The notes: generated from the sequence alone by a model not told the origin. Positions 34,187-42,857 are shown, numbered from the stretch's first letter. The stretch is 64,000 bases of DNA from Ihuprevotella massiliensis (GCA_900095835.1 LT608321.1:1988052-2052051); one strand, 5' to 3'. Numbers and translations are program-made.

Positions 34187-35455
34187 TTATCGAATGATGG
34201 TGGCATCGCGTTCGGGACCCACCGAGAGAATGGCAATGGGAGTCGCCAATTTCTTTTCGAGATAAGCGATATAGTCGGCATATTCTTTTGGGAAATCCGC
34301 TTCAGCGCGCACGCCGGTCAAGTCGCAGTGCCAACCAGGGAGGGTTTCATACACTGGAGCCCAACCTTCGGTGTCGTAAGGCATAGACTCGGTGCGCTCG
34401 CCATCCTTTTCGTAAGCCACGCACACCTTGATTTCTTTGAACGAATCCAGCACGTCCGCCTTCATCATCACCAAGTCGGTCACACCATTCACCATGATGG
34501 CATATTTCAGTGCCACGAGGTCCACCCATCCGCAACGGCGGTTACGACCGGTCACTGCACCAAATTCCTTACCCACACGGCGAATCTCTTCACCCGTCTC
34601 GTCAAACAATTCTACGGGGAAAGGACCACTGCCCACACGCGTGGAGTAAGCCTTGAAAATACCCCATACACGACCGATGCTTTGGGGCGCAATGCCCAAG
34701 CCCGTGCAAACACCACCAATGGTGGTCGAAGAGGAAGACACGAAAGGATAGGTGCCGTGGTCGATGTCCAGGAGCGAACCTTGTGCACCTTCGGCGAGCA
34801 CGTTCTTACCTTCTGCCAAAGCCTGGTTGATTTCGTGTTCTGTGTCGGTGAGGGGGAAACGACGCATATAGTCGATGCCTTCGAGCCACGTCTTTTCCTC
34901 TTCGGTGAGGTCGAAATCGGTGAATCCGAGGTCGCTCAAGATTTGGAGGTGACGCGCTTTGAGGGCTTCATATTTGGGGAGGAAATCTCCTTGGATGTCT
35001 CCCACACGGAGACCCACGCGCGCTGCTTTGTCGCTGTAGGTAGGACCGATGCCCTTACCGGTGGTGCCCACCTTGCCCTTACCTTTTGCCGCTTCATAGG
35101 CACGGTCGAGCACACGGTGCGTGGGGAGAATCAAATGCGCACGGCGACTGATGTGCAGACGTTGCACGATTTCATAACCCGCTGACTCCAATTCGCGCGC
35201 CTCATTCATGAAGAGGTCGGGAGCAATGACACAGCCGTTACCGATGATGTTGGTCTTCCCTTCGTCGAAAATGCCAGAGGGGATAGAGCGAAGTACAAAC
35301 TTCTTGCCATCGAAGATAATGGTGTGGCCAGCGTTAGGACCGCCAGCAAAACGAGCTACGAGGTCATAGCGAGGAGTAAAATAGTCTACTACTTTACCCT
35401 TTCCTTCGTCGCCAAAGACAATGCCGAGCAAGGCATCTACTTTTCCTTTTGTCAT
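34187..35455 (-). CDS. purA: Adenylosuccinate synthase
   Basis: 422 residues. The GTP-binding start is VFGDEGKGKVVDYF, followed by GGPNAGHTI, the IMP-binding TTGKGIGPTYSDKAAR and LAEGAQGSLLDIDHGTYPFVSSS, and RVGSGPFPVEL. It joins IMP and aspartate using GTP in AMP synthesis. The enzyme is complete and standard in length. The promoter is well formed and a bidirectional terminator follows the stop. Confidence 0.96.
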   Translation of the reverse strand: MTKGKVDALLGIVFGDEGKGKVVDYFTPRYDLVARFAGGPNAGHTIIFDGKKFVLRSIPSGIFDEGKTNIIGNGCVIAPDLFMNEARELESAGYEIVQRLHISRRAHLILPTHRVLDRAYEAAKGKGKVGTTGKGIGPTYSDKAARVGLRVGDIQGDFLPKYEALKARHLQILSDLGFTDFDLTEEEKTWLEGIDYMRRFPLTDTEHEINQALAEGKNVLAEGAQGSLLDIDHGTYPFVSSSSTTIGGVCTGLGIAPQSIGRVWGIFKAYSTRVGSGPFPVELFDETGEEIRRVGKEFGAVTGRNRRCGWVDLVALKYAIMVNGVTDLVMMKADVLDSFKEIKVCVAYEKDGERTESMPYDTEGWAPVYETLPGWHCDLTGVRAEADFPKEYADYIAYLEKKLATPIAILSVGPERDATIIR

Positions 35456-35518
35456 GTTTTAGGAGAATGTAAATAGGGCAATGACTAGTATTTTAGCCAT
35501 CGCGCGTGATATTTGCCA

Positions 35519-35549
35519 CAAAGTTACACTCTTTCTGCTTAATATGCAA
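35519..35549 (-). promoter_or_regulatory. Promoter of purA
   Basis: On the minus strand TTG (complement of 35547-35549), 20-nt spacer, then TAACTTTG (complement of 35519-35526). The predicted leader is about 55-60 nt. Confidence 0.6.
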
Positions 35550-35574
35550 AAAATAAGTTGTAAATTTGCCTCTC

Positions 35575-35868
35575 AGCTCTAGTCTATCTAGTTTCCGCTA
35601 GAGCTTTCTAGCGTCTAGTCTTTCTAGTGCTTCTAGAGCATCTAGTCCAATCGCGCTAGCCCTCTAACGTCTAATGTCTAACGTCTAACGTCTACCCTCT
35701 AACGTCTAACCGAGCCACGCTTGTCGTGGCGAGCATAAAAGGGTCTGTGACCCCTAACGTCTAACGTCTACCCTCTAACGTCTAATGTCTAACCGAGCCA
35801 CGCCTGTCGTGGCGAGCATAAAAGGGTCTGTGACCCTCTAACGTCTAACGTCTACCCTCTAACGTCTA
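35575..35868. repeat. CTAG tracts, CTAACGT heptamers and two tandem 83-bp modules
   Basis: 35575-35660 is rich in TCTAGT/CTAGAG motifs. From 35660 the tract consists of CTAACGT heptamers with CTAATGT and CTACCCT variants. Two near-identical 83-bp units start at 35708 and 35791; each holds a GCCACG..CGTGGC hairpin, the GGGTCTGTGACCC palindrome and about six heptamers. The last CTAATGT heptamer provides the ATG of the downstream gene. Together with the purA promoter this fills the 413-bp gap. Confidence 0.8.
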
Positions 35869-37506
35869 ATGTCTACTTCCCTCCAACTCCGTGTTCTCCC
35901 TCAGGTGGCCTATGATGCTGCCAACCTCCGTGCAGATGTTGCCCAGCGTCTTGGAGTCGACCCTCAGCAGATTCATGCCATCCGCACCGTCAAGCGCAGC
36001 ATCGATGCGCGACAACGACAGGTGATGGTCAATCTCACCCTTGAGGTCTTCATCGACGAAGACCCCACCACCTTGTCTTTCGAGCGCATCCACTATGGCG
36101 ATGTCAGTGCCGCGCCCCAAGCCGTCGTCGTGGGAGCAGGACCCGGAGGACTCTTTGCCGCCCTGCGTCTCGTAGAACTCGGGGTGCGCCCCATCGTCCT
36201 CGAACGTGGACGCGACGTAGATGGCCGTAAAAAAGACATCGCCGCTATCTCCCGCGACCACATCGTCGACAGCGAGAGCAACTATTCCTTCGGAGAGGGT
36301 GGGGCAGGAGCCTTCTCCGATGGCAAACTCTATACGCGCTCGAAAAAGCGCGGCAACGTGCAGCGCATCCTCGGCGTCTTCTGCCAACATGGTGCCAGCA
36401 CCGACATCCTCGCCGATGCCCATCCCCACATCGGCACCGACCGCCTGCCCGGAATCATCGAGCGCATGCGCGAACAAATCAAATCTTCGGGCGGTGAGGT
36501 GCATTTCCAAACTCGTGTCGACGAACTCCTCTTCTCTGCTGAGGGAAATCGCGTGGTGGGCGTGCGCACCGCTGCCGGACAAGAATTCCTCGGTCCAGTC
36601 ATCCTTGCCACTGGTCATTCCGCGCGCGACGTCTACCGCTATCTCCATCGTGCTGGGGTGGACATCGAACAAAAATCCCTCGCCATGGGGGTGCGCTTGG
36701 AACATCCCTCTCTTCTCATCGATCAAATCCAATACCACAACCGCATGGGACGCGGCAAATATCTCCCTGCTGCCGAATATTCCTTCGTGCAGCAAGTCAA
36801 AGACCGTGGCGTCTACAGCTTCTGCATGTGCCCTGGTGGCTTTGTCGTGCCTGCTGCCACAGGTCCCGAACAACTCGTGGTCAATGGGATGTCGCCTGCC
36901 AATCGCGGTAGCAAATGGTCCAATTCGGGAATGGTGGTTGAGACGCGCCCCGAAGATATCGACGGAGAACTCATGCCTTTCCTCCTCGAAGCCATGAACG
37001 ATGAGACTTTCGCAGCGCAACATACCGATTTTGACGACAAACACAATCCTCTGCGTATGATGTATGTGCAAGAGGCGCTCGAGCGCGCCACCTGGATTCA
37101 AGGTGGTCGCACACAGGTGGCACCGGCACAACGTATGGCAGACTTTGTCAACAACCGCCTCTCTGCCGATCTTCCCAAATCGAGTTACAACGCGGGCTTG
37201 TTGGCATCGCCCCTCCATTTCTGGATGCCAAAATTCATCACCTCGCGTCTGCAAGAGGGTTTCAAGGCGTTTGGACGTCGCAGTCGTGGTTTTCTCACCG
37301 ACGAAGCCGTCCTCATTGCCACCGAATCGCGCACCTCAGCCCCTGTGCGCATCCTCCGCACTCCCGACACACTCCAGCACATCCGTCTTGCCGGACTTTT
37401 CCCCTGTGGCGAAGGCGCAGGTTATGCCGGTGGCATCGTCTCTGCCGCTATAGATGGCGAACGCTGCGCAGAGGCATTAGCTTCTGTTTTAGGTATTAGA
37501 GGTTAG
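35869..37506 (+). CDS. NAD(P)/FAD-dependent oxidoreductase, COG2509-like
   Basis: 545 residues. After an N-terminal region (VKRSIDARQRQVMVNLTLEVFID) comes the FAD-binding Rossmann motif VVVGAGPGGLFAALR (G89-G94), then SNYSFGEGGAGAFSDGKLYTRSKKRG and near the C terminus GLFPCGEGAGYAGGIVSAAIDG. These are typical of the large uncharacterised FAD-dependent dehydrogenase family COG2509. Substrate unknown. The ATG lies within a CTAATGT heptamer and the stop TAG within the inverted heptamer AACCTCTAAT-type repeat, so the gene is tightly framed by repeats on both sides. A start further in cannot be excluded, but the N-terminal residues fit the family. Confidence 0.85.
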   Translation: MSTSLQLRVLPQVAYDAANLRADVAQRLGVDPQQIHAIRTVKRSIDARQRQVMVNLTLEVFIDEDPTTLSFERIHYGDVSAAPQAVVVGAGPGGLFAALRLVELGVRPIVLERGRDVDGRKKDIAAISRDHIVDSESNYSFGEGGAGAFSDGKLYTRSKKRGNVQRILGVFCQHGASTDILADAHPHIGTDRLPGIIERMREQIKSSGGEVHFQTRVDELLFSAEGNRVVGVRTAAGQEFLGPVILATGHSARDVYRYLHRAGVDIEQKSLAMGVRLEHPSLLIDQIQYHNRMGRGKYLPAAEYSFVQQVKDRGVYSFCMCPGGFVVPAATGPEQLVVNGMSPANRGSKWSNSGMVVETRPEDIDGELMPFLLEAMNDETFAAQHTDFDDKHNPLRMMYVQEALERATWIQGGRTQVAPAQRMADFVNNRLSADLPKSSYNAGLLASPLHFWMPKFITSRLQEGFKAFGRRSRGFLTDEAVLIATESRTSAPVRILRTPDTLQHIRLAGLFPCGEGAGYAGGIVSAAIDGERCAEALASVLGIRG

Positions 37507-37590
37507 ACGTTAGACGTTAGACGTTAGAAGGCTGGCGCGGTTGGACCCTTCTCCGCAGGGCGCTAATGTCTAACGTCTAATGTCTAACGT
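37500..37590. repeat. ACGTTAG heptamer tract after the flavoprotein gene
   Basis: GTTAGACGTTAGACGTTAGA is the CTAACGT array in opposite orientation, followed by a GC-rich spacer and then the array again in the forward orientation up to 37593. The first copy contains the stop codon of the upstream gene. Confidence 0.7.
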
Positions 37591-37600
37591 CTAAAATCTC

Positions 37601-38370
37601 CTCGCGCGCGCGTGCGCGCCCGCAAAACAATACTTTTTGCTTTCACAACCTTCACAGAATTCGTTGTAAAGTTTTGGAAAATAGGAGTTTATTGGGGTAT
37701 TAGGAACGGGGTTCACGAGAAAGTGGGATGAAGGAGCAAAAAAGCAGTGGTGAAGGAGCAAAAATAGTGGTGTTTGCACTTCTTTAGGGAGGTGAAAAAA
37801 CAGTCCTGTGACGTAGCAGAATGCCCCATCTTCTAATTTTGTGGCGATAGAAAAAACGAAGAGAGTAGTATGGGGTTTCGCATTTTTTTGAGGAGAAATC
37901 ATAGATGGTTTTCTAGATTTCCCTCTTTTTTAGTGATCATCCGAGCTTTTCCAGAAAAGCTCCCACGTTTGTGTAAAAAACTCCCACGTTTTTCGGAAAA
38001 TCTCCGACATTTCTTTCAAAACTTCCCACGTTTTTCCCGAAAACTCCCACGTTTTTCGGAAAATCTCCGACATTTCTTTCAAAACTTCCCACGTTTTTCC
38101 CGAAAACTCCCACGTTTTTCGGAAAATCTCCGACATTTCTTTCAAAACTTCCCACGTTTTTCCGGAAAACTCCCTTCTTTTTCTAAATCTTCCCCCTATC
38201 CTTCTACGAAAAAGAGCAAGTTTGGAGAGAAATACTCCCAAGATAGAAGAACGCCGTTCCTATTACCCCTCTATTTTCTTGGACCACTGTGTTTTACGCG
38301 TCAATCTGTGAAGGTTGTGAAAGCAAAAAGTGCAAAATTCTTGTATGTACGCGCGCGTGAGCGCGTGCGA
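37601..38370. repeat. Inverted-repeat element, copy B, with CG-alternating outer tracts
   Basis: The left arm has an alternating CG/TG tract (37601-37620) and a 26-bp block at 37632-37657 containing GCTTTCACAACCTTCAC. The perfect inverted block is at 38306-38331, followed by an alternating tract at 38347-38370. The 650 bp between them hold the 63-bp tandem array. The layout equals copy A at 285-570, but the interior differs. The element lies upstream of the pilus operon. Small frames translating it (for example ending CEGCESKK) are repeat-derived and not called. Confidence 0.72.
37981..38169. repeat. Three tandem copies of a 63-bp repeat
   Basis: Units start at 37981, 38044 and 38107 and are nearly identical. 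Each consists of three related ~21-bp parts: CTCCCACGTTTTTCGGAAAA, TCTCCGACATTTCTTTCAAA(A) and CTTCCCACGTTTTTCCCGAA(AA). Flanks at 37950-37980 and 38170-38185 are degenerate copies. Because 63 is divisible by three, the repeats stay open in several frames and create false ORFs on both strands. Same family as the array at 1-120. Confidence 0.85.
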
Positions 38371-38845
38371 GATTTTATAAGAATGCCCTCTCTTATAAGA
38401 ATGTCCTCTCTCCCCACTCTTTTTGGCTGTGCTTCTAGAGAAACAGAGCGTGGTATTACCATTTCAGTTTTGTAATCTCGAGAAAGGAACAATCGTCACG
38501 AGTCGGCATGTAGTACACTCGCGCGTGACTGATGCCTACTTCTTTTGGTGTTATATTTGTATTAAAATCATTGTTCAAGTTTTGTTGTAAATTAATTTAG
38601 TAGTTTGGAGGTTGAAAGTCTCTAAAAACTTGTCATCTCTACTTGTGAAAATGAGGGGTTTATGGTCCAGAGAGTAAAAATAAGACCTTTTGAGTAGAAA
38701 TTTCCTGCGAAAAATTTGCTAGTTTCATAAAAGTATGTACCTTTGCAGCAAGAAACTATCTAACATGCGCTAAACTACTCGAGTTTTCTAGCTTCGGGTA
38801 GGTGAATTACGCAAAAAAGCCTCAATAAGCATCGGAAAAATAGAT
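38371..38845 (+). promoter_or_regulatory. Upstream region and promoter of pilus operon 1
   Basis: The best promoter is TTTG at 38715-38718 and TACCTTTG at 38738-38745 with a spacer of about 19 nt, giving a leader of about 95 nt to the DUF3575 start. The 38371-38700 stretch is AT-rich and no gene, tRNA or riboswitch was recognised in it. Confidence 0.6.
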
Positions 38846-39421
38846 ATGAAGAAAGCTTTTACCCTGCTATTCTTTACTGCACTCGCCGCAACCGCTGTGC
38901 ACGCGCAGCGCGTCGTGCTCAAGCATAATGTTTTGCTCGACGTGGTGCATTCACCTAATCTCAGTCTCGAGTTGGGGCTTACTCCTAAGCAAACACTCGA
39001 CATTCAAGTCGGATTTAATCCCTTCACCTATAATTCAGCCGATAATTCGAAGTTTCGTCACATCACCGTGCAACCCGAATGGCGCTACTGGACGTGCGAA
39101 CGCTTTAACGGTTGGTTTTTCGGGATTCATGCTCATGCCGGTCGTTTTAATGCTGGTAATGTGACGCTTCCTCTCAATCTCTTCCATACGGTGCAAAACG
39201 CACGTTACGAAGGTTGGTTTGCTGGGGCTGGTGTCGGAGCGGGATATCAACTTCCCCTCAGTCGTCGCTGGAGTGTTGAAGCCGAACTCGGTTTGGGTTA
39301 CGCCTATGTAGACTACGACAAATTCGCTTGTGGCAAGTGTGGCACGCTCCAACAGGATGGTAACTCCCACTATTTCGGCGTTACTCGTGCTGGACTCTCG
39401 TTGGTTTGCGTACTGAAGTAA
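38846..39421 (+). CDS. DUF3575-family outer-membrane protein, pilus operon 1
   Basis: 191 residues with a signal peptide (MKKAFTLLFFTALAATAVHA). The body is a small beta-barrel-like protein: NVLLDVVHSPNLSLELGL, then FRHITVQPEWRYWTCERFNGWFFGIHAHAGRFN, matching DUF3575. Two Cys in CGKCGTLQ near the C terminus may form a disulfide. DUF3575 genes are often the first gene of Bacteroidales fimbrial operons. An assembly or regulatory role in pilus biogenesis is inferred from position. Confidence 0.85.
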   Translation: MKKAFTLLFFTALAATAVHAQRVVLKHNVLLDVVHSPNLSLELGLTPKQTLDIQVGFNPFTYNSADNSKFRHITVQPEWRYWTCERFNGWFFGIHAHAGRFNAGNVTLPLNLFHTVQNARYEGWFAGAGVGAGYQLPLSRRWSVEAELGLGYAYVDYDKFACGKCGTLQQDGNSHYFGVTRAGLSLVCVLK

Positions 39422-39553
39422 AATAGTCTCCCACTAACGACTTATGTCTGACGACTAGATAGGTCAAACGACTAGAATCTAATGACTGGTGACTAGATGC
39501 GTCTAACGTCTAGAGCCTAAAGTCTAAAGTCTATACACGTCTATTATTATAAA
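39422..39553. repeat. Intergenic tract with TCTAACGTCTAGA-type repeats
   Basis: The gap between the first two pilus genes contains short repeats based on CTAG and CTAACGT/CTAAAGT (39460-39535), the same family as the tracts at 31083, 35575 and 37500. No separate promoter was recognised. Confidence 0.5.
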
Positions 39554-40975
39554 ATGACAAAGCTATCTCTCATCGCATTGCTCTCAGTGGCTACGGCACT
39601 CCCAGCTGCTGCTCAGCGTTATAATGGGCAAGTGAGTTTTACTCCAGCTCAAGTGAAAGCAGCTGCCGATAGTGTGCGTCTCAACCTTGGCGTTGTCCTC
39701 GATGGCGTTCGTCTGGGTAGTCGCACTTTGGTCACCCTCACCCCTCGTCTTGTTTCGCAAGATGGCACACAGACTTATACCTTCTCTCCGGTGAGTTTCG
39801 GTGGTCGCAATCGCGATATCATGTGGAAGCGTCACAATTTCCCAGGCGCACCCCGTCCCGTGGTGCTTCGCTCTGGTGAACAGCGCACTCTCCCCCTCAC
39901 CCTTACCGCTCCCAATGTAGCGTGGGTGAAAAAAGCCCGTTTAGTGGTGGACGAACAAGTGCAAGGCTGTGCAGGATGTGAAGAAGGTGCGATGCGCTAC
40001 AATCTTCTCGAACGCCTCGTGAAAGAAGAGTATCGTCCACAGTTCACCACAGCTTATGTGATGCCTACTCCCGAGCCTGTCAAGATGCGCTCCGATCGCT
40101 TTGTCGCTCGCTTCAACTTTAAGGTTAATCGCTACGAACTCCTCCCCAATCTCGGTAACAACCGCGTGGAGTTCGCTCGCGTAGATAGCGTGGCACAAGT
40201 CATTCTTCGCAATAGCGACGTGCAAGTGAAGAATGTCACCATTGATGGTTATGCTTCTCCCGAAGGAACGGATGCTGGCAACCTTAAACTCTCGCAAAAT
40301 CGTGCACAAGCATTTGTGGACTATCTCCGTCGCACCTACGGTTTGTCCACTCGCATCTTTGCCGTGCGTGGCCATGGTTCCGACTGGGCTGGACTTCGTC
40401 AACGTGTAGAGCAAGATCCACAGGTGCCCAATCTCAATGGCGTCCTCGAGGTGCTCAACCAAGACGGCAACAATGAGGCTCGCAAGGCAGCGCTCCGCAA
40501 ACTCGATGGCGGTGCTCCCTACGCTTACCTCCTCGATACGCACTATCCTCCACTCCGTCGCACGGAATATCAATTCACCTATGCGGTGCGTGCGTTTAAC
40601 CTCCAAGAAGCTATTGAGCGCATCCACACCAATCCAGCTCTCTTGAGCTTGAATGAGATGTATCTCGTGGCAGAGTCTTTCCCCGCAGGGTCTGTGGAAC
40701 GCAGAAACGCTTTGGAGACTGCGCAACGTCTCTTCCCCAATGCACCTGAAAGCCGCTTCAACACCCTTGCCAATCGCTTGGTGTCTGCTCAAACCGAAGC
40801 TGACGAAGCCTTCCTCAGTGGTTATGCAGATGGAGCTGAAAAATGGAATAACCTCGGTGTCTACTACGGTCTGAAGAAAGACTACGCTCGTGCTAAGGAA
40901 TGCTTCCAACGCGCAGGTCAACTCCCTGCTGCTGTGAAGAACCTTGCCGAACTTGCCAAGGTAGACGCAGAGTAA
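39554..40975 (+). CDS. DUF3868/OmpA-domain protein, pilus operon 1
   Basis: 473 residues with a signal peptide (ending ALPAAAQ). Residues 25-180 form the DUF3868-like beta domain (RLNLGVVLDGVRLGSRTLVTLTPRLVSQDG). From about 195 to 330 an OmpA-like peptidoglycan-binding domain is visible (VTIDGYASPEGTDAGNLKLSQNRAQAFVDYLR). The C-terminal part ends with TPR-like helices (NLGVYYGLKKDYARAKECFQRA). Proteins of this kind sit in Bacteroidales fimbrial operons and probably anchor the pilus machinery to the wall. It is followed 118 bp later by the fimbrillin gene. Confidence 0.87.
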   Translation: MTKLSLIALLSVATALPAAAQRYNGQVSFTPAQVKAAADSVRLNLGVVLDGVRLGSRTLVTLTPRLVSQDGTQTYTFSPVSFGGRNRDIMWKRHNFPGAPRPVVLRSGEQRTLPLTLTAPNVAWVKKARLVVDEQVQGCAGCEEGAMRYNLLERLVKEEYRPQFTTAYVMPTPEPVKMRSDRFVARFNFKVNRYELLPNLGNNRVEFARVDSVAQVILRNSDVQVKNVTIDGYASPEGTDAGNLKLSQNRAQAFVDYLRRTYGLSTRIFAVRGHGSDWAGLRQRVEQDPQVPNLNGVLEVLNQDGNNEARKAALRKLDGGAPYAYLLDTHYPPLRRTEYQFTYAVRAFNLQEAIERIHTNPALLSLNEMYLVAESFPAGSVERRNALETAQRLFPNAPESRFNTLANRLVSAQTEADEAFLSGYADGAEKWNNLGVYYGLKKDYARAKECFQRAGQLPAAVKNLAELAKVDAE

Positions 40976-41093
40976 CCCTCCCTCATAGATAATAAAGAAG
41001 AAAAAACTCACTTCCCTCCTTTTGAATGCGCCTGGTGCGTGTTCAAATGGAAAGGTGAAAAGAACTGATTAATCAATTTAATAAACTATCTGT

Positions 41094-42857
41094 ATGAAAA
41101 AGCAATTTTTCGTAGCAGCGATGGCCCTCGTACTCGGTGCGGGCTTCACTGCTTGTTCAAGCGACGACTTGAACGTTAAGCCCGGTACAGAGGTGAACCA
41201 AAAGGCTACGACTTACATGTCTGTGTCTTTCGTGTTGCCTACTGCAAACAGCACTCGTGCTGCAGCCGACGGTCAAGATGACGCTGATCCTAAGTTCAAC
41301 AACGTTGGTAAGTGGGCTGGTAAGGACGATATCCAGAAGGTAAACGTTTACGTTTTTGATAACGCTGGTAACCTCGAAGCTCATCCTACTTACACTACTG
41401 CTCAGCTTTCTTTCGCTCAAGTGAGCACTGGTTTAGCTGAAGCTAAGGTTTCTGCAAACACTGCTTTCAAGGTTAAGCCTGGTACTAAGACTGTTTACGT
41501 TGTGGTTAACCCCACTACTGCTGCTGAGAACCTCCTCAACATCGCAGCAAACAACACGCTTGCTGCTTTCGAGACTGCTTACAAGTCTGAAAACTTGGCA
41601 TTTGCTAAGCCTTCTTTCCGTACTACTGAGTACACTACTGGTGACGAAACCAATGCAGGTGAACTTGCAAAAGTTGACAATGACAAGGATATCATCTTGA
41701 TGACTGGTCCTGCGGCTACTCCTACCATCGATGACAACGTTTCTGCTGCTGAAGCTGTTTCTGGTGCTAAGAACCGTGCCGATCTCACTGTACAACGTGC
41801 AGTTGCTCGTGTGCTCGTTACCACTACTGCTACTTCTTTCGACATTAAGGGTATGAACCCCACCTCTATGACTGAAGAAGCAGGTGCAATTAAGGTTTCT
41901 GATTTGACTTATGTAGTAGGTCAAGGCGAAAACAAGTTCTACTTCCTCCAAAAGGACAATGGCGGTAATGATGGTGCAGCTTTCACTACTCCTGCATTTG
42001 CTCAGGTACCTTCAAACGATGACTACTGGTCTAATAACTTCCAAACTAGTTACAACACTGTAGGTAAGCACTATGACTACTCTGGTCTTTGGAAGAATAC
42101 TGCTACTGGTAATATTAAGGGTGTTAGCGTTCCTACTCGTACTGCATTTAATAATAGTGCTACAACTGAGCTTAGTAACGTAACTACTGACCTCAATGCA
42201 GGTCTCAAGGGTGAATTCATTCTTCCTACTCTCCACAAGTACAACACTGACCGTGCACAAAGCAACTATCGCAAGGGTAACACTGCTTACATCCTTGTTC
42301 GTGGTTACTTGACTCCTAAGTATTATGTAGCTGCTGACGGTACTGTTACTGAAAATGCAACGACTCCTCTTGCTGCTAATGCAGACGTTTACCTCGGTGC
42401 AAACGGTGTATTCTACGCTGACAAGGCTTGCGTTCAAGATCCTACTAAGAAGGGTGTAGCTGGTCAAACTGCTCAGTTGTACAAGGGCCGTAAGGTTATG
42501 TACTTCGTATGGATTAACCCAGACGTAGTTGATGGTAAGGCTGTTAACTCTCCTGTTATCCGCAACAACATCTACCACGTACAAATCAAGGGTATCTCTA
42601 AGATTGGTGCTAACTGGAACCCACTCGTTCCTGTTGATAATCCTAACGATCCTAATATCACTAATCCTAACGATCCTTCAAACCCCATCAACAACAACCC
42701 CAACAACCCTGACCCACGTCCAAAGAATGACCTCGAACCTAAGGATCCTCCTGTAGATCCTAAGGATCCCCTCACTTCTAAGGAAACTTGGATGTCTGTA
42801 AACGTTAACATCCTCCCATGGGCTGTTCACTCTTACGAAGTTGAACTCTCTATCTAA
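41094..42857 (+). CDS. mfa1: Major fimbrillin, Mfa1/FimA (type V pilus) family
   Basis: 587-residue lipoprotein precursor with a lipobox at C21 (GFTACSSDD); the acidic SSDD after Cys fits the surface-export signal of Bacteroidetes lipoproteins. An Arg-protease site is expected at R55 (NSTRAAADG). The N-terminal beta domain runs to about 220, the C-terminal one to 515. A linker at about 516-563 is rich in Asn-Pro-Asp repeats, ahead of the final strand ETWMSVNVNILPWAVHSYEV that would act as donor strand. Codon use is strongly biased (GCT, GGT, AAC, AAG), unlike neighbours, which indicates very high expression. A strong hairpin terminator follows. The paralogue at 52634 starts operon 2. Confidence 0.9.
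   Translation: MKKQFFVAAMALVLGAGFTACSSDDLNVKPGTEVNQKATTYMSVSFVLPTANSTRAAADGQDDADPKFNNVGKWAGKDDIQKVNVYVFDNAGNLEAHPTYTTAQLSFAQVSTGLAEAKVSANTAFKVKPGTKTVYVVVNPTTAAENLLNIAANNTLAAFETAYKSENLAFAKPSFRTTEYTTGDETNAGELAKVDNDKDIILMTGPAATPTIDDNVSAAEAVSGAKNRADLTVQRAVARVLVTTTATSFDIKGMNPTSMTEEAGAIKVSDLTYVVGQGENKFYFLQKDNGGNDGAAFTTPAFAQVPSNDDYWSNNFQTSYNTVGKHYDYSGLWKNTATGNIKGVSVPTRTAFNNSATTELSNVTTDLNAGLKGEFILPTLHKYNTDRAQSNYRKGNTAYILVRGYLTPKYYVAADGTVTENATTPLAANADVYLGANGVFYADKACVQDPTKKGVAGQTAQLYKGRKVMYFVWINPDVVDGKAVNSPVIRNNIYHVQIKGISKIGANWNPLVPVDNPNDPNITNPNDPSNPINNNPNNPDPRPKNDLEPKDPPVDPKDPLTSKETWMSVNVNILPWAVHSYEVELSI

Noticed and set aside
35866-37254. 462-codon minus-strand frame opposite the flavoprotein
   Set aside because: No start context or family motif; the plus strand carries a clear FAD-binding protein.
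37591-37902. 103-codon minus-strand frame ending CEGCESKK...HARARRF
   Set aside because: Ends inside the CG-alternating tract and reads the repeat arm; not protein-like.
37981-38169. CRISPR array
   Set aside because: The repeats are contiguous with no unique spacers and no cas genes are nearby.
37870-38475. 201-codon frame with 21-residue repeats, plus a matching 103-codon frame on the minus strand
   Set aside because: The 63-bp repeat is divisible by three and free of stops on both strands, so open frames arise automatically; no start context or signal.
39941-41011. 356-codon minus-strand frame opposite the DUF3868/OmpA gene
   Set aside because: Antisense shadow without signal or motif.
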